A program made the position numbers and the translations under genes. DNA of 64,000 bases. Source: Streptomyces sp. NBC_00234 (GTDB lineage Bacteria; Actinomycetota; Actinomycetes; Streptomycetales; Streptomycetaceae). The notes beneath the pieces were generated by a model, which made no database searches, was not told where the DNA came from, and saw only the letters and a program-made list of their open reading frames with translations. The stretch covers positions 3,658,001-3,722,000 of the forward strand of contig NZ_CP108101.1 in NCBI RefSeq assembly GCF_036195325.1. The letters run 5' to 3'. Shown piece by piece: positions 54,908-62,672 of this stretch (position 1 is the first letter of the stretch; each line of letters opens with the position of its first letter).

Positions 54908-55426
54908 ATGGACAAGCTTGTTCGCACCGGAGCCGTCGTCGTCGCCGGTCTTGTCGCCGCGTTCGCACTCACGGCCTGCGGCAGTGACGGCGACAGCGAC
55001 GGGGGCGGCCGAAAGGGCGGCTCGGGCAAGGGTTCCGGCTCCGATTCCAGTTCCAGTTCCGGTTCCGGTTCGGATTCGGGCTCGGACTCCGGGGAGAGCG
55101 GGACGTCCGGCGGCGCCGACGCCTCGGCGCTCGAAGGCACCTGGGCGGGACTGACCGACGGCAAGGCCGTCGCCCTGTCCGTCGCCTCCGGGAAGGTCGC
55201 GCTCGTCGCCGAACAGCACGTCTGCCAGGGCGAGGTGAAGGACCACGGCAAGGTGATGCTGACGCTGACCTGCACCGACGGCAACACCGACCGCACCATG
55301 GGGTCCATCGAGTCCAACGACGGCAAGACGCTCGTCGTCTCGTGGGACGCCGGCGCCGAGGACACGCTCACCAAGACGGACGGCAAGACGCTGCCCACGG
55401 AGCTGCCGGGCATGCCCACCCCCTGA
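54908..55426 (+). CDS. Secreted lipoprotein with Ser/Gly/Asp repeat linker
   Basis: This 172-residue lipoprotein has a lipobox in FALTACGSDG (Cys24) and a long Gly/Ser/Asp linker (about 25-70) made of near-identical SGSGSDSG units, encoded by hexamer repeats (TTCCGG, TTCCAG) at about 55035-55090. A conserved beta-rich domain follows (LEGTWAGLTDGKAVALSVAS, VALVAEQHVCQGEVKDHGKV). Two cysteines (in HVCQG and LTCTD) may form a disulfide. No family is known to me; it may bind wall or ligand. Confidence 0.8.
   Translation: MDKLVRTGAVVVAGLVAAFALTACGSDGDSDGGGRKGGSGKGSGSDSSSSSGSGSDSGSDSGESGTSGGADASALEGTWAGLTDGKAVALSVASGKVALVAEQHVCQGEVKDHGKVMLTLTCTDGNTDRTMGSIESNDGKTLVVSWDAGAEDTLTKTDGKTLPTELPGMPTP
55035..55090. 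repeat. Ser/Gly-coding hexamer repeat in the lipoprotein linker
   Basis: TTCCGG/TTCCAG/TTCGGA-type hexamers repeat in tandem, all encoding Ser-Gly or Ser-Ser/Asp. Such runs are prone to slip in replication, so linker length may vary among strains. Confidence 0.6.
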
Positions 55427-55436
55427 CAGTCGCGGC

Positions 55437-57665
55437 TCAGCGGGCCGGCGTGGCAGCAGTGCCGCCGGTACCGCTGTCGCGGACCGTGCCGCCGGAGCCG
55501 TCCCGGCCACGGTCGCCGCTGTCGCGGTCGCCGCCGGCCCGGTCGCCGCTTCCCGTGTCCAGGCTCCGGGAGAACTCCTCAAGTGCCTCCAGGAGGAGAC
55601 CGGCGCCCTCGCGCACCACGGGGTCGTGCATCGGTACGGGCACCTCCGCTCCGCTGTCCGCCCCCGTCACCGCGTGCGAGCCCGACTCCTCGGTGTCCCA
55701 GTGCGCCACCGCCTCGCGTACCGCTTCCCACTCCGGTACGCGACGTTCCCGTACCGCCCTGGCCCCCTTCTCGGTGGCCTTCCGCAGGGCCGCGGCCAGC
55801 TCGGCGGCGCCCGGCACGGGAGCGGCCGAACCCGCCGGGAGATGCGCTTCGAGCACCATCGCGGCCCGGCCGAGCCGCCCCAGTGCGTGCTGGGCGTCGT
55901 CGGCGGCCGACCGGGAGATACCCCGGTGGCGTACGGGCTCGTGCTGGGCCGTCGCCAGCGCCTCCTGCCAGGCCACCCTGGTCTCCCGGGTCGCCAGCAG
56001 AGCGGCGCGCACGTCCTCGTTGCTCCTGGCCGCCGGATCGGCGTACTGGTCGACGACCGTGGCCGCGTACCGCCCGTCCGAGACCAGCCAGGCTGCCAGG
56101 CGGTTGCGCAGCCTGGGCGTCTCCCAGGCCGGGTAGATCGCGTACGAGACCATCGCGAGGATGCCGCCCGCGAAGGTCAGGCCGACCCGTTCGGTGACCG
56201 TCTGCGACCAGTCGTCGCCCGCCATGCCGAGCAGGAAGACGACGTACGCGGAGACGCAGATCTGACTGATCGCGTAGCCGGTGCGCATCAGCAGGTACAT
56301 CAGCAGGGCGCAGACCACCGAGAGGACGGCCGAGAGGACGGCGCCCGGCTGCGCGGTCTGCACGATGGCGCTGGCGAGCCCGACCCCGACGACGGTGCCG
56401 CCGAAGCGGGCCACGGAGCGGGAGTACGTCTGCGAGAAGTCCGGCCGCATCACCATGACGGCCACCATCGGCGCCCAGTACCCGTGACCGAACGGCAGCG
56501 CCTTGCCCACCAGATAGCCGGCCGCGACCACCGCCGAGACCCGGATGGCGTGGCGCAGGATCGGTGAACCGCTCCGCAGCTCGGCGTGCATCGACTTCAG
56601 TACGAGGGGGACGAGCCTCAGCAGCGTGGGGCGGCGGCGCAGCGGGGTGTCCGTGACGGCGGCGTCCCCGTCGCCGGTGCCGGCACCCTCGGCGATCTCG
56701 ATGACGTCGTCGAGCAGGGCGGTGAGCCGGTCGGCCGCGCGCCGGGGCGGGCCGGTGAAGATCACCTCGGTGTCCGGGGTCCTGAGCGCGGCGAGGGCGG
56801 GCGCGGGGAGCCGCACCGGGTCGCCGTGCCGGATCGCGCGGGCCGCAGCGTCGAGCACGGACGCGGCGGCGGCGAGCAGTTCCCGGGCCCGGTCGCGTTC
56901 CGGCCCCTCCGCCGGGACGCCGAGCGCGGGGTCGGCGAGGGAGGCCAGTACGGGCCTGATCCGTTCGGCCACCCCGCGGGCACCGTGCAGTTCGGCGGGT
57001 CTGCGGCGGGCCTGCCGGGGAGTGACCGCGGCTGCGCTGCGGGCGGTCATCATCAGCACCGGGTCGAAGTCGGCCAGCGGGTCGTGGCGCAGCCGTCGGG
57101 CGTAGTCGCCCACCCCGGCGAGGGCATCGGCGAGCGCGTCCCGCTGGGCGCCCCATCTGCGGACCGGGAAGAGGACGATGAGCGCGGCCTGGACCACGCC
57201 GCCGACCGCGATCATCGCCGCGTGCACGGCCGAGTCGGCGACGGAGGTGGGCAGGGTGATCGTCACCAGCATGATCGCGACGTTGGACGAGGCGATGATG
57301 CCGCCGGTCGGCCCCGCCGCCCAGGCCAGGCCGGAGACGAACGTCCAGAGCACGAGCAGGGCGACGAACAGGACCGTGTGCGAGACGGTGATGTAGCCGA
57401 TGAAGGTCGACACGGCCAGGCTGGCTCCCGAGACCAGCGCGAGGACGGGTCTCGGCCGCCAGCTGCGCTGGAAGGTGGCGATCGCCGCCTGGTACGCGCC
57501 GAAGGCGGAGCTGGCGGCGATCACGGGCCCGAAGAGGGCCAGGCTCGTCCCGAGGACGAGGGCGAGACCCGCGGCCCCGCGGATCGCGATGAGCGGTTCG
57601 AGCCGCCGTCGCTCGAACGTCAGCCCCGAGCGGGCGGTCTCCTTCAGCGCCCGGAGCCAACTCAT
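55437..57665 (-). CDS. FUSC family integral membrane protein
   Basis: This 742-residue protein has two six-helix membrane bundles at about 20-180 and 370-525, separated by a cytoplasmic domain, plus a C-terminal helical domain with a Gly/Asp-rich tail. FUSC (fusaric acid resistance) signatures are FGAYQAAIATFQRSWRPRPV and YWAPMVAVMVMRPDFSQTYS RSVARFGGTVVGVG. Relatives export aromatic acids. It converges with the lipoprotein gene with 10 bases between stops. Confidence 0.88.
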   Translation of the reverse strand: MSWLRALKETARSGLTFERRRLEPLIAIRGAAGLALVLGTSLALFGPVIAASSAFGAYQAAIATFQRSWRPRPVLALVSGASLAVSTFIGYITVSHTVLFVALLVLWTFVSGLAWAAGPTGGIIASSNVAIMLVTITLPTSVADSAVHAAMIAVGGVVQAALIVLFPVRRWGAQRDALADALAGVGDYARRLRHDPLADFDPVLMMTARSAAAVTPRQARRRPAELHGARGVAERIRPVLASLADPALGVPAEGPERDRARELLAAAASVLDAAARAIRHGDPVRLPAPALAALRTPDTEVIFTGPPRRAADRLTALLDDVIEIAEGAGTGDGDAAVTDTPLRRRPTLLRLVPLVLKSMHAELRSGSPILRHAIRVSAVVAAGYLVGKALPFGHGYWAPMVAVMVMRPDFSQTYSRSVARFGGTVVGVGLASAIVQTAQPGAVLSAVLSVVCALLMYLLMRTGYAISQICVSAYVVFLLGMAGDDWSQTVTERVGLTFAGGILAMVSYAIYPAWETPRLRNRLAAWLVSDGRYAATVVDQYADPAARSNEDVRAALLATRETRVAWQEALATAQHEPVRHRGISRSAADDAQHALGRLGRAAMVLEAHLPAGSAAPVPGAAELAAALRKATEKGARAVRERRVPEWEAVREAVAHWDTEESGSHAVTGADSGAEVPVPMHDPVVREGAGLLLEALEEFSRSLDTGSGDRAGGDRDSGDRGRDGSGGTVRDSGTGGTAATPAR

Positions 57666-57720
57666 GGGCCGAGCCTAGCCGCAATGCCTGATAAGTCCGA
57701 CTTAAGCGTACTCATGCGAC

Positions 57721-58902
57721 CTATCGGTCGATTCCCGGTCCGCTTCTGCCCATGCGGGCCCGGTCGGCGGCGGCCGTGCCGTGGGTCCAGCCGTCGAGGT
57801 CCGTGGCGCCGCGCACCCGCGTGGTGGTCGTCTTCGGGAACATCCGCTCGGCCGTGTCCGTGACCGCGACGTCCCGGGCGGCCAGCACCGGCAGCAGGCT
57901 GCCCGGAGCCGCGTGCTCGCTGGCGCCCCCTGTGTCGTCGCCCGCGTCGGCCGCCGCGGTGACCCGGGCGGTGTCGGAGGCGAGGCGGCTGCCGAGCCGC
58001 TGGGCGTACGCCATCAGGAAGGACTGCCGGAACGCCTTGGTCCGCTTGCGTCCGCCGGCGCGCTGTCCCGCCTCGGCCTTCGTCATCGCGGACGTTCCCT
58101 GCACGAGCAGGGAGGTGAAGAGCAGTTCCACGGCCTCCAGGTCCGGTTCGAAACCGACCACCGTCGTGAAGCCGATATCGCTGTTCCACACGGCCTGGCA
58201 GCGGTTCGCGGAGGCCACGGCGTCGAGGAGGATCGCCTTCGCCGTCTCGTACGGGGCATCGACCCCGATCCGACAGGCTCCCGGCGTCTCCTCGCTGTGG
58301 GTACGGGCGGCGAGCAGGGCCTCGTCGATGCTGTGCCGGGCCATCAGCTCCTGCGCCTTGGTGGTGAGGGCCTCGGCCTCCTCCGGGAAGCCGGTCCCCT
58401 CCGCCTTCGCGAGGAGTGCGCGGATGCGCGTGAGCATGCGGGACTCGCCCTGCGCGGGAGGCTGGTGGAGGCGGTCGGCGGCGGTCCCGGGGGCCGGCCC
58501 GACGGGCTCGATGGCGGGGAGGCGCAGCAACAGCCGGTACAGGCCGAGGAGACCCGAGGCGTACGAGAAGCGGTCGGGCCGGTTCCGGGGTGCGGGGGCC
58601 GGGAGCGCGGCGAGCTGGTCGGCCCAGCGGGGCGGGAGGTGCGGGTACCGGGCCGTCTCGGCCGCGATCAGGGCGGCCACGAGCGCGGCCCCGCCCTCGT
58701 CCAGCTCCCGCCGGACGATGCGGACGAGGTCGGCGGGCTGCCAGCCACGGGACCAGGCCCGCCGGACGAACTCCTCGCCCCGGGCGTGCGCGTCGTCGTC
58801 GGCGGCCGGGGCGGCGGCGAGAAGGGAGGCGCCGGTGTCGAGACCTGTGTCGTCGTCCGAGTACAGGGCTGCCGCGCACGCCTGGTCGATCACCGGTTCC
58901 AT
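57721..58902 (-). CDS. DUF2786 domain-containing protein
   Basis: The 393-residue protein has an N-terminal helical part and the DUF2786 domain at about 155-195 (MLTRIRALLAKAEGTGFPEE AEALTTKAQELMARHSIDEAL), followed by a mostly alpha domain (AETLLDA-type, LEAVELLFTSLLVQGTSAMT) with basic KAEAGQRAGGRKRTKAFRQS. DUF2786 is found in phage and conjugation contexts too; function is unknown. No mobile gene is nearby. Confidence 0.8.
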   Translation of the reverse strand: MEPVIDQACAAALYSDDDTGLDTGASLLAAAPAADDDAHARGEEFVRRAWSRGWQPADLVRIVRRELDEGGAALVAALIAAETARYPHLPPRWADQLAALPAPAPRNRPDRFSYASGLLGLYRLLLRLPAIEPVGPAPGTAADRLHQPPAQGESRMLTRIRALLAKAEGTGFPEEAEALTTKAQELMARHSIDEALLAARTHSEETPGACRIGVDAPYETAKAILLDAVASANRCQAVWNSDIGFTTVVGFEPDLEAVELLFTSLLVQGTSAMTKAEAGQRAGGRKRTKAFRQSFLMAYAQRLGSRLASDTARVTAAADAGDDTGGASEHAAPGSLLPVLAARDVAVTDTAERMFPKTTTTRVRGATDLDGWTHGTAAADRARMGRSGPGIDR

Positions 58903-58946
58903 GAGGTCAGGGTAGGTCCGGGGGCGTGCGCGGGGCGGCGGCGGGG

Positions 58947-59861
58947 TTACGGCAGCAGCACCAGCTTGCCGCGTAGGTGGCCCGCCTCGCTCAGGGCGTG
59001 CGCCTTGCCCGCGTCGGACAGTGCGAAGGTCTGCGCCACCGGCACCCGGAGCTCGCCCAGGGCGGCCAGCCGGGCGTTCTCCTCCAGGCGTGCGCCGGCG
59101 GGGGCGTCCGTGCCGGCGGAGAACGCCACGCCCAGCTTCGCGGCGTCCGGGTCCGCGATGGTGACGATCCGGTCCGTCGTACCGCCGCGCAGCTCGACGG
59201 AGTCCGGCAGCGCGCCCCGGCCCGAGGCGTCGAAGACCGCGTCCACGCCCTGGGGAGCGACCTGGCGGACCCGGTCGACCAGGCCGTCCCCGTAGGCCAC
59301 CGGGACCGCGCCGAGGACCCGCAGGTAGTCGTGGTTGGCCGGGGACGCCGTGCCGATCACCGTGGCGCCCCGGGCCGTCGCCAGCTGGACCGCGGCGGAG
59401 CCCACCGCTCCGGCCGCCCCGTGGAGCAGCAGCGTGTCGCCCTCGGTGACGGCGAGTTCGTCCAGGACCCGGGCGGCCGTCGCGGAGGCCACGGGCAGGG
59501 CGGCGGCGGCCTCCCAGCCCAGCTCCTCCGGCTTGCGGGCGACGGACCGCACGTCCGCCAGCGCGCGGGCGGCGTACGAGCCGGTGGCGCTCGTACCGAG
59601 GACCTCGTCGCCCGGCGCGAAGGCGGTGACGCCCTCGCCCGTCTCGTCGACCACCCCGGCGAACTCGATGCCCGGCGTCGCGGGCAGCGGCGTGGTGAAG
59701 ACCTTCTCCAGCCGGCCGTTCCTGATCTTGTGGTCGATCGGGTTGACCCCGGCCGCCCTGACCCGCACACGGACCTGGCCGGGCCCGGGGTGCACCTCGT
59801 CCACCTGGGCCAGGTGCAGGACCTCGGGGCCGCCGAACCGCTCGTACACGATCGCTTCCAT
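58947..59861 (-). CDS. Zinc-less NADP-dependent quinone oxidoreductase family protein
   Basis: This 304-residue MDR-type reductase starts MEAIVYERFGGPEVLHLAQV. The GroES-like part has VRVRAAGVNPIDHKIRNGRL and GIEFAGVVDETGEGVTAFAP. The Rossmann NADP motif is LLLHGAAGAVGSAAVQLATA. No zinc-binding Cys pattern of alcohol dehydrogenases is seen, consistent with quinone reductases. Substrate is unknown. It is divergent from the DNA polymerase gene. Confidence 0.9.
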   Translation of the reverse strand: MEAIVYERFGGPEVLHLAQVDEVHPGPGQVRVRVRAAGVNPIDHKIRNGRLEKVFTTPLPATPGIEFAGVVDETGEGVTAFAPGDEVLGTSATGSYAARALADVRSVARKPEELGWEAAAALPVASATAARVLDELAVTEGDTLLLHGAAGAVGSAAVQLATARGATVIGTASPANHDYLRVLGAVPVAYGDGLVDRVRQVAPQGVDAVFDASGRGALPDSVELRGGTTDRIVTIADPDAAKLGVAFSAGTDAPAGARLEENARLAALGELRVPVAQTFALSDAGKAHALSEAGHLRGKLVLLP

Positions 59862-59947
59862 GCGTCGATCCTCACGGCCCGGCTGCGGTCCGGCGACCCG
59901 GAGCCGCCGTCCGGGCCGTTGTCAGTGGCGGGTGCCAGACTCGGTCC

Positions 59948-61648
59948 ATGACCGCACGGTGGGCTCTGGCCACGGCAGAGGGCGGCGGCGCGCTCCTCGT
60001 GCCGCTGGACGGGGACGGGCTGCCCACCGGCCCCGTCCTCGCCGAGCCCGATCTCGTAGAGGCCGTCCGGTCACGGCCCGACGTGGCGCGCTGGGTCTGG
60101 CGGTCGACCGCCGAGATCTATCCACGGCTGCTCGCGGCGGGGGTCCGTGTCGAGCGGTGTTACGACGTGGAGTGCGCCGAGCTGCTGCTGCTCGGCCACG
60201 AGGGACGCTTCGGGGAGCCCCGTTCCGCAGCCGCGGCCTGGGCCCGCCTGCGGAACGCACCCGTGCCGCCCGATCCGCCGCCCCGGTCCGCGGAGCCCGG
60301 ATCGCAGTCCTCCCTCTTCGAGCCGCAGTCGGGCACGGACGTGCCCTTCGACGCGCTGCTCGCCGTGTACGCCGAGCAGCTGCGCCGCCACGACAGGGCG
60401 GCGCACCCGGGCCGGATGCGGCTGCTCACCGCCTCCGAGTCGGCGGGCATGCTCGTCGCCACCGAGATGAACAGGGCCGGTCTGCCCTGGCGGGCGGACG
60501 TACACCGGGACCTGCTCAACGAACTGCTGGGCGAGCGGTACGCGGGCGGCGGGGAGCCCCGCAGACTGGCCGAGCTGACGGACGAGGTGTCGGCCGCCTT
60601 CGGGAGGCGGGTGCGTCCCGATCTGCCCGCCGACGTACTGAAGGCGTTCGCGCAGGCCGGGATCAAGGTGACGTCGACCCGGCGCTGGGAGCTGGAGGAG
60701 CTCGACCATCCGGCCGTGGAACCGCTGATCGCGTACAAGAAGCTGTACCGGATCTGGACGGCGCACGGCTGGAGCTGGCTCCAGGACTGGATCCGCGACG
60801 GCCGATTCCGCCCGGAGTACCAGCCGGGCGGCACGGTCAGCGGGCGCTGGACGACCAACGGCGGCGGGGCGCTCCAGATCCCCAAGGTCATACGTCAGGC
60901 CGTCGTCGCGGACGAGGGCTGGCTGCTGGTCGTGGCGGACGCCGACCAGATGGAGCCGCGCGTCCTGGCCGCGATCTCCCGCGACCGGGGGCTGATGGAG
61001 GTGGCCGGCCATGACGGCGACCTCTACAAGGCGCTGTCCGACCGGGCCTTCCAGGGCGACCGCGACCACGCCAAGATCGCTCTGCTGGGCGCGATCTACG
61101 GCCAGACGTCCGGCGACGGCCTGAAGAACCTGGCAGCGCTGCGCCGGAGGTTCCCGCAGGCCGTGGCCTACGTCGACGACGCGGCGAAGGCCGGCGAGGA
61201 GGGCCGTCTCGTACGGACCTGGCTGGGCCGGACGAGCCCGCCCGCGGCCGGAGCGGGAGAGGACGGGGAGGCGGGCATCCCGCAGGAGAGCGAGGAGCCG
61301 GCGGGCGGCTCGGGCGACACCGAGTTCACCCCGGGCTACGCCTCGTCGAACGCCCGGGCACGGGGCCGCTTCACCCGGAACTTCGTGGTGCAGGGCAGCG
61401 CCGCCGACTGGGCCCTGCTCCTCCTGGCCGCGCTCAGGCGGACGCTCGCCGACAGCGGTCTGCGGGCCGAGCTGGTCTTCTTCCAGCACGACGAGGTGAT
61501 CGTGCACTGTCCGGCCGAGGAGGCCGAGCGCGTGGTGGGGGCCATCCGCGCGGCCGGGGAACTGGCCGGGCGGACCGCCTTCGGTGAGACACCGGTGCGG
61601 TTTCCGTTCACGACGGCGGTCGTGGAGCGGTACTCCGACGCCAAGTGA
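59948..61648 (+). CDS. Family A DNA polymerase lacking a 5' nuclease domain
   Basis: This 566-residue PolA-like protein has polymerase motif A at about 325-345 (LVVADADQMEPRVLAAISRD), motif B (HAKIALLGAIYGQTSGDG) and motif C (FFQHDEVIVHCP). The N-terminal 190 residues sit where PolA has its 3'-5' exonuclease, but no DxE catalytic acids are seen, so the common label bifunctional exonuclease/polymerase may overstate it. It lacks the 5'-nuclease domain. Streptomyces keep such a gene besides polA; a repair or translesion role is likely. An insertion rich in Gly/Glu sits at about 430-460. Confidence 0.9.
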   Translation: MTARWALATAEGGGALLVPLDGDGLPTGPVLAEPDLVEAVRSRPDVARWVWRSTAEIYPRLLAAGVRVERCYDVECAELLLLGHEGRFGEPRSAAAAWARLRNAPVPPDPPPRSAEPGSQSSLFEPQSGTDVPFDALLAVYAEQLRRHDRAAHPGRMRLLTASESAGMLVATEMNRAGLPWRADVHRDLLNELLGERYAGGGEPRRLAELTDEVSAAFGRRVRPDLPADVLKAFAQAGIKVTSTRRWELEELDHPAVEPLIAYKKLYRIWTAHGWSWLQDWIRDGRFRPEYQPGGTVSGRWTTNGGGALQIPKVIRQAVVADEGWLLVVADADQMEPRVLAAISRDRGLMEVAGHDGDLYKALSDRAFQGDRDHAKIALLGAIYGQTSGDGLKNLAALRRRFPQAVAYVDDAAKAGEEGRLVRTWLGRTSPPAAGAGEDGEAGIPQESEEPAGGSGDTEFTPGYASSNARARGRFTRNFVVQGSAADWALLLLAALRRTLADSGLRAELVFFQHDEVIVHCPAEEAERVVGAIRAAGELAGRTAFGETPVRFPFTTAVVERYSDAK

Positions 61649-61687
61649 GCGCCGCCTGACCGTGACCGGCGGCTCGCCCGGGGCGGT

Positions 61688-61749
61688 CCACCGCGGAAGG
61701 GTCCCGCCCGCGCAGGGGACTGCGCGGACGGGACCCTTCGAGGCGGTGG
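61688..61749. terminator. Large bidirectional terminator hairpin
   Basis: Arms at 61688-61715 and 61720-61749 pair over nearly their whole length (CCACCGC, AAGGGTCCCG and CCGCGCAG blocks complementary) around a 4-base loop. It lies between the convergent polymerase and dioxygenase genes. Confidence 0.85.
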
Positions 61750-61768
61750 TGCGCGCCCGCTGCCGCGT

Positions 61769-62623
61769 CTACCCGCGTTCCCACAACGCGGGGACATGGG
61801 GCGGTTCCCAGCCGCCCATGGCCAGGTGGCCCTGCAGACAGCGGTAGGCGACCCCGCCGTAGGTGACGCGGTCTCCCGCGCGGTAGGAGGTCCCGGCCGA
61901 CCAGGTCCCGCCCGGCGGGTCGGTGGGCGGATCGGTGGGCGGATCCGTGGGACCAGGGGTCTGGGCTACGTCGAGGACGAAGTCGAAGGTGCCCTGTCTG
62001 CCGCTTCCCGCGGTGCGCACGTTCATCAGCAGGGCCGGATCGAAGAGGGAGTCGGTGGCGTTGCGCGGCTCGTTCGGGAAGTACAGCTGCGTGGTGAGGA
62101 CCGGACGGCCGGGCGCCTGGGCCTTCACATGGATGTGCCGGGTGCGCCCGGGGTAGAGGCCCGCCACGACCGTGGTGAGCGTGAAGGCCCCGTTCGCGTC
62201 GGTGAACTGGTGGCCGCGGAAGGCGTAACCGGCCATGTCGTACGCGCCGTTGGTGTCGGCCTGCCAGAAGTCGAGCAGCACTCCGGGAATGGGCCGGCAG
62301 GCCCGGCCGAAGACGTATCCGCTGACGGTCAGCGGTACGCCGGGGGTTCCCGCCGTCACCAGGCTGGTGCGGCGTGGGGAGTTGGGCCTGAAGTACGGGC
62401 CCTCCATCTGCGGCGGCGTGGGGTCGTCCCCGTCGTCGCAGGCGGGGGTTGGGGCGAGCAGCCGGCCCTCGGAGCCGGCGTCGCGGGCGAGCGCGACGCC
62501 TCCTCCGGCGAGCAGGGGGGCGGCGCTCGCGACGATCGCTGCCTTCAGGAGACTCTTGCGGCTGATCCGTCGGTCGTGGGGGGCATCGTCGTTCGGGATG
62601 CCGTCGCGTACTGCTGGAGTCAT
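61769..62623 (-). CDS. Secreted intradiol dioxygenase with chitin-binding module
   Basis: This 284-residue protein has a twin-arginine-type leader (DRRISRKSLLKAAIVAS), the intradiol dioxygenase domain at about 60-225 (PPQMEGPYFRPNSPRRTSLV, GRACRPIPGVLLDFWQADTN GAYD and the iron-ligand region GLYPGRTRHIHVKAQAPGRP), a PTDPPTDPPTDPPG linker, and a CBM5/12 chitin-binding module at 238-284. Similar secreted catechol dioxygenases with CBM5/12 are known from Streptomyces sp. SirexAA-E (from memory) and act on lignin-type aromatics. The neighbouring protease has the same module. Confidence 0.9.
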   Translation of the reverse strand: MTPAVRDGIPNDDAPHDRRISRKSLLKAAIVASAAPLLAGGGVALARDAGSEGRLLAPTPACDDGDDPTPPQMEGPYFRPNSPRRTSLVTAGTPGVPLTVSGYVFGRACRPIPGVLLDFWQADTNGAYDMAGYAFRGHQFTDANGAFTLTTVVAGLYPGRTRHIHVKAQAPGRPVLTTQLYFPNEPRNATDSLFDPALLMNVRTAGSGRQGTFDFVLDVAQTPGPTDPPTDPPTDPPGGTWSAGTSYRAGDRVTYGGVAYRCLQGHLAMGGWEPPHVPALWERG

Positions 62624-62672
62624 GACGTATTCCTCGGAACGGGGAGAGGACGTACGGACAGGGGCTGTCTGG

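Noticed and set aside
55035..55090. Repeat mistaken for a CRISPR-like array
   Set aside because: Units are 6 bases, in frame with Ser/Gly codons, with no spacers or cas genes.
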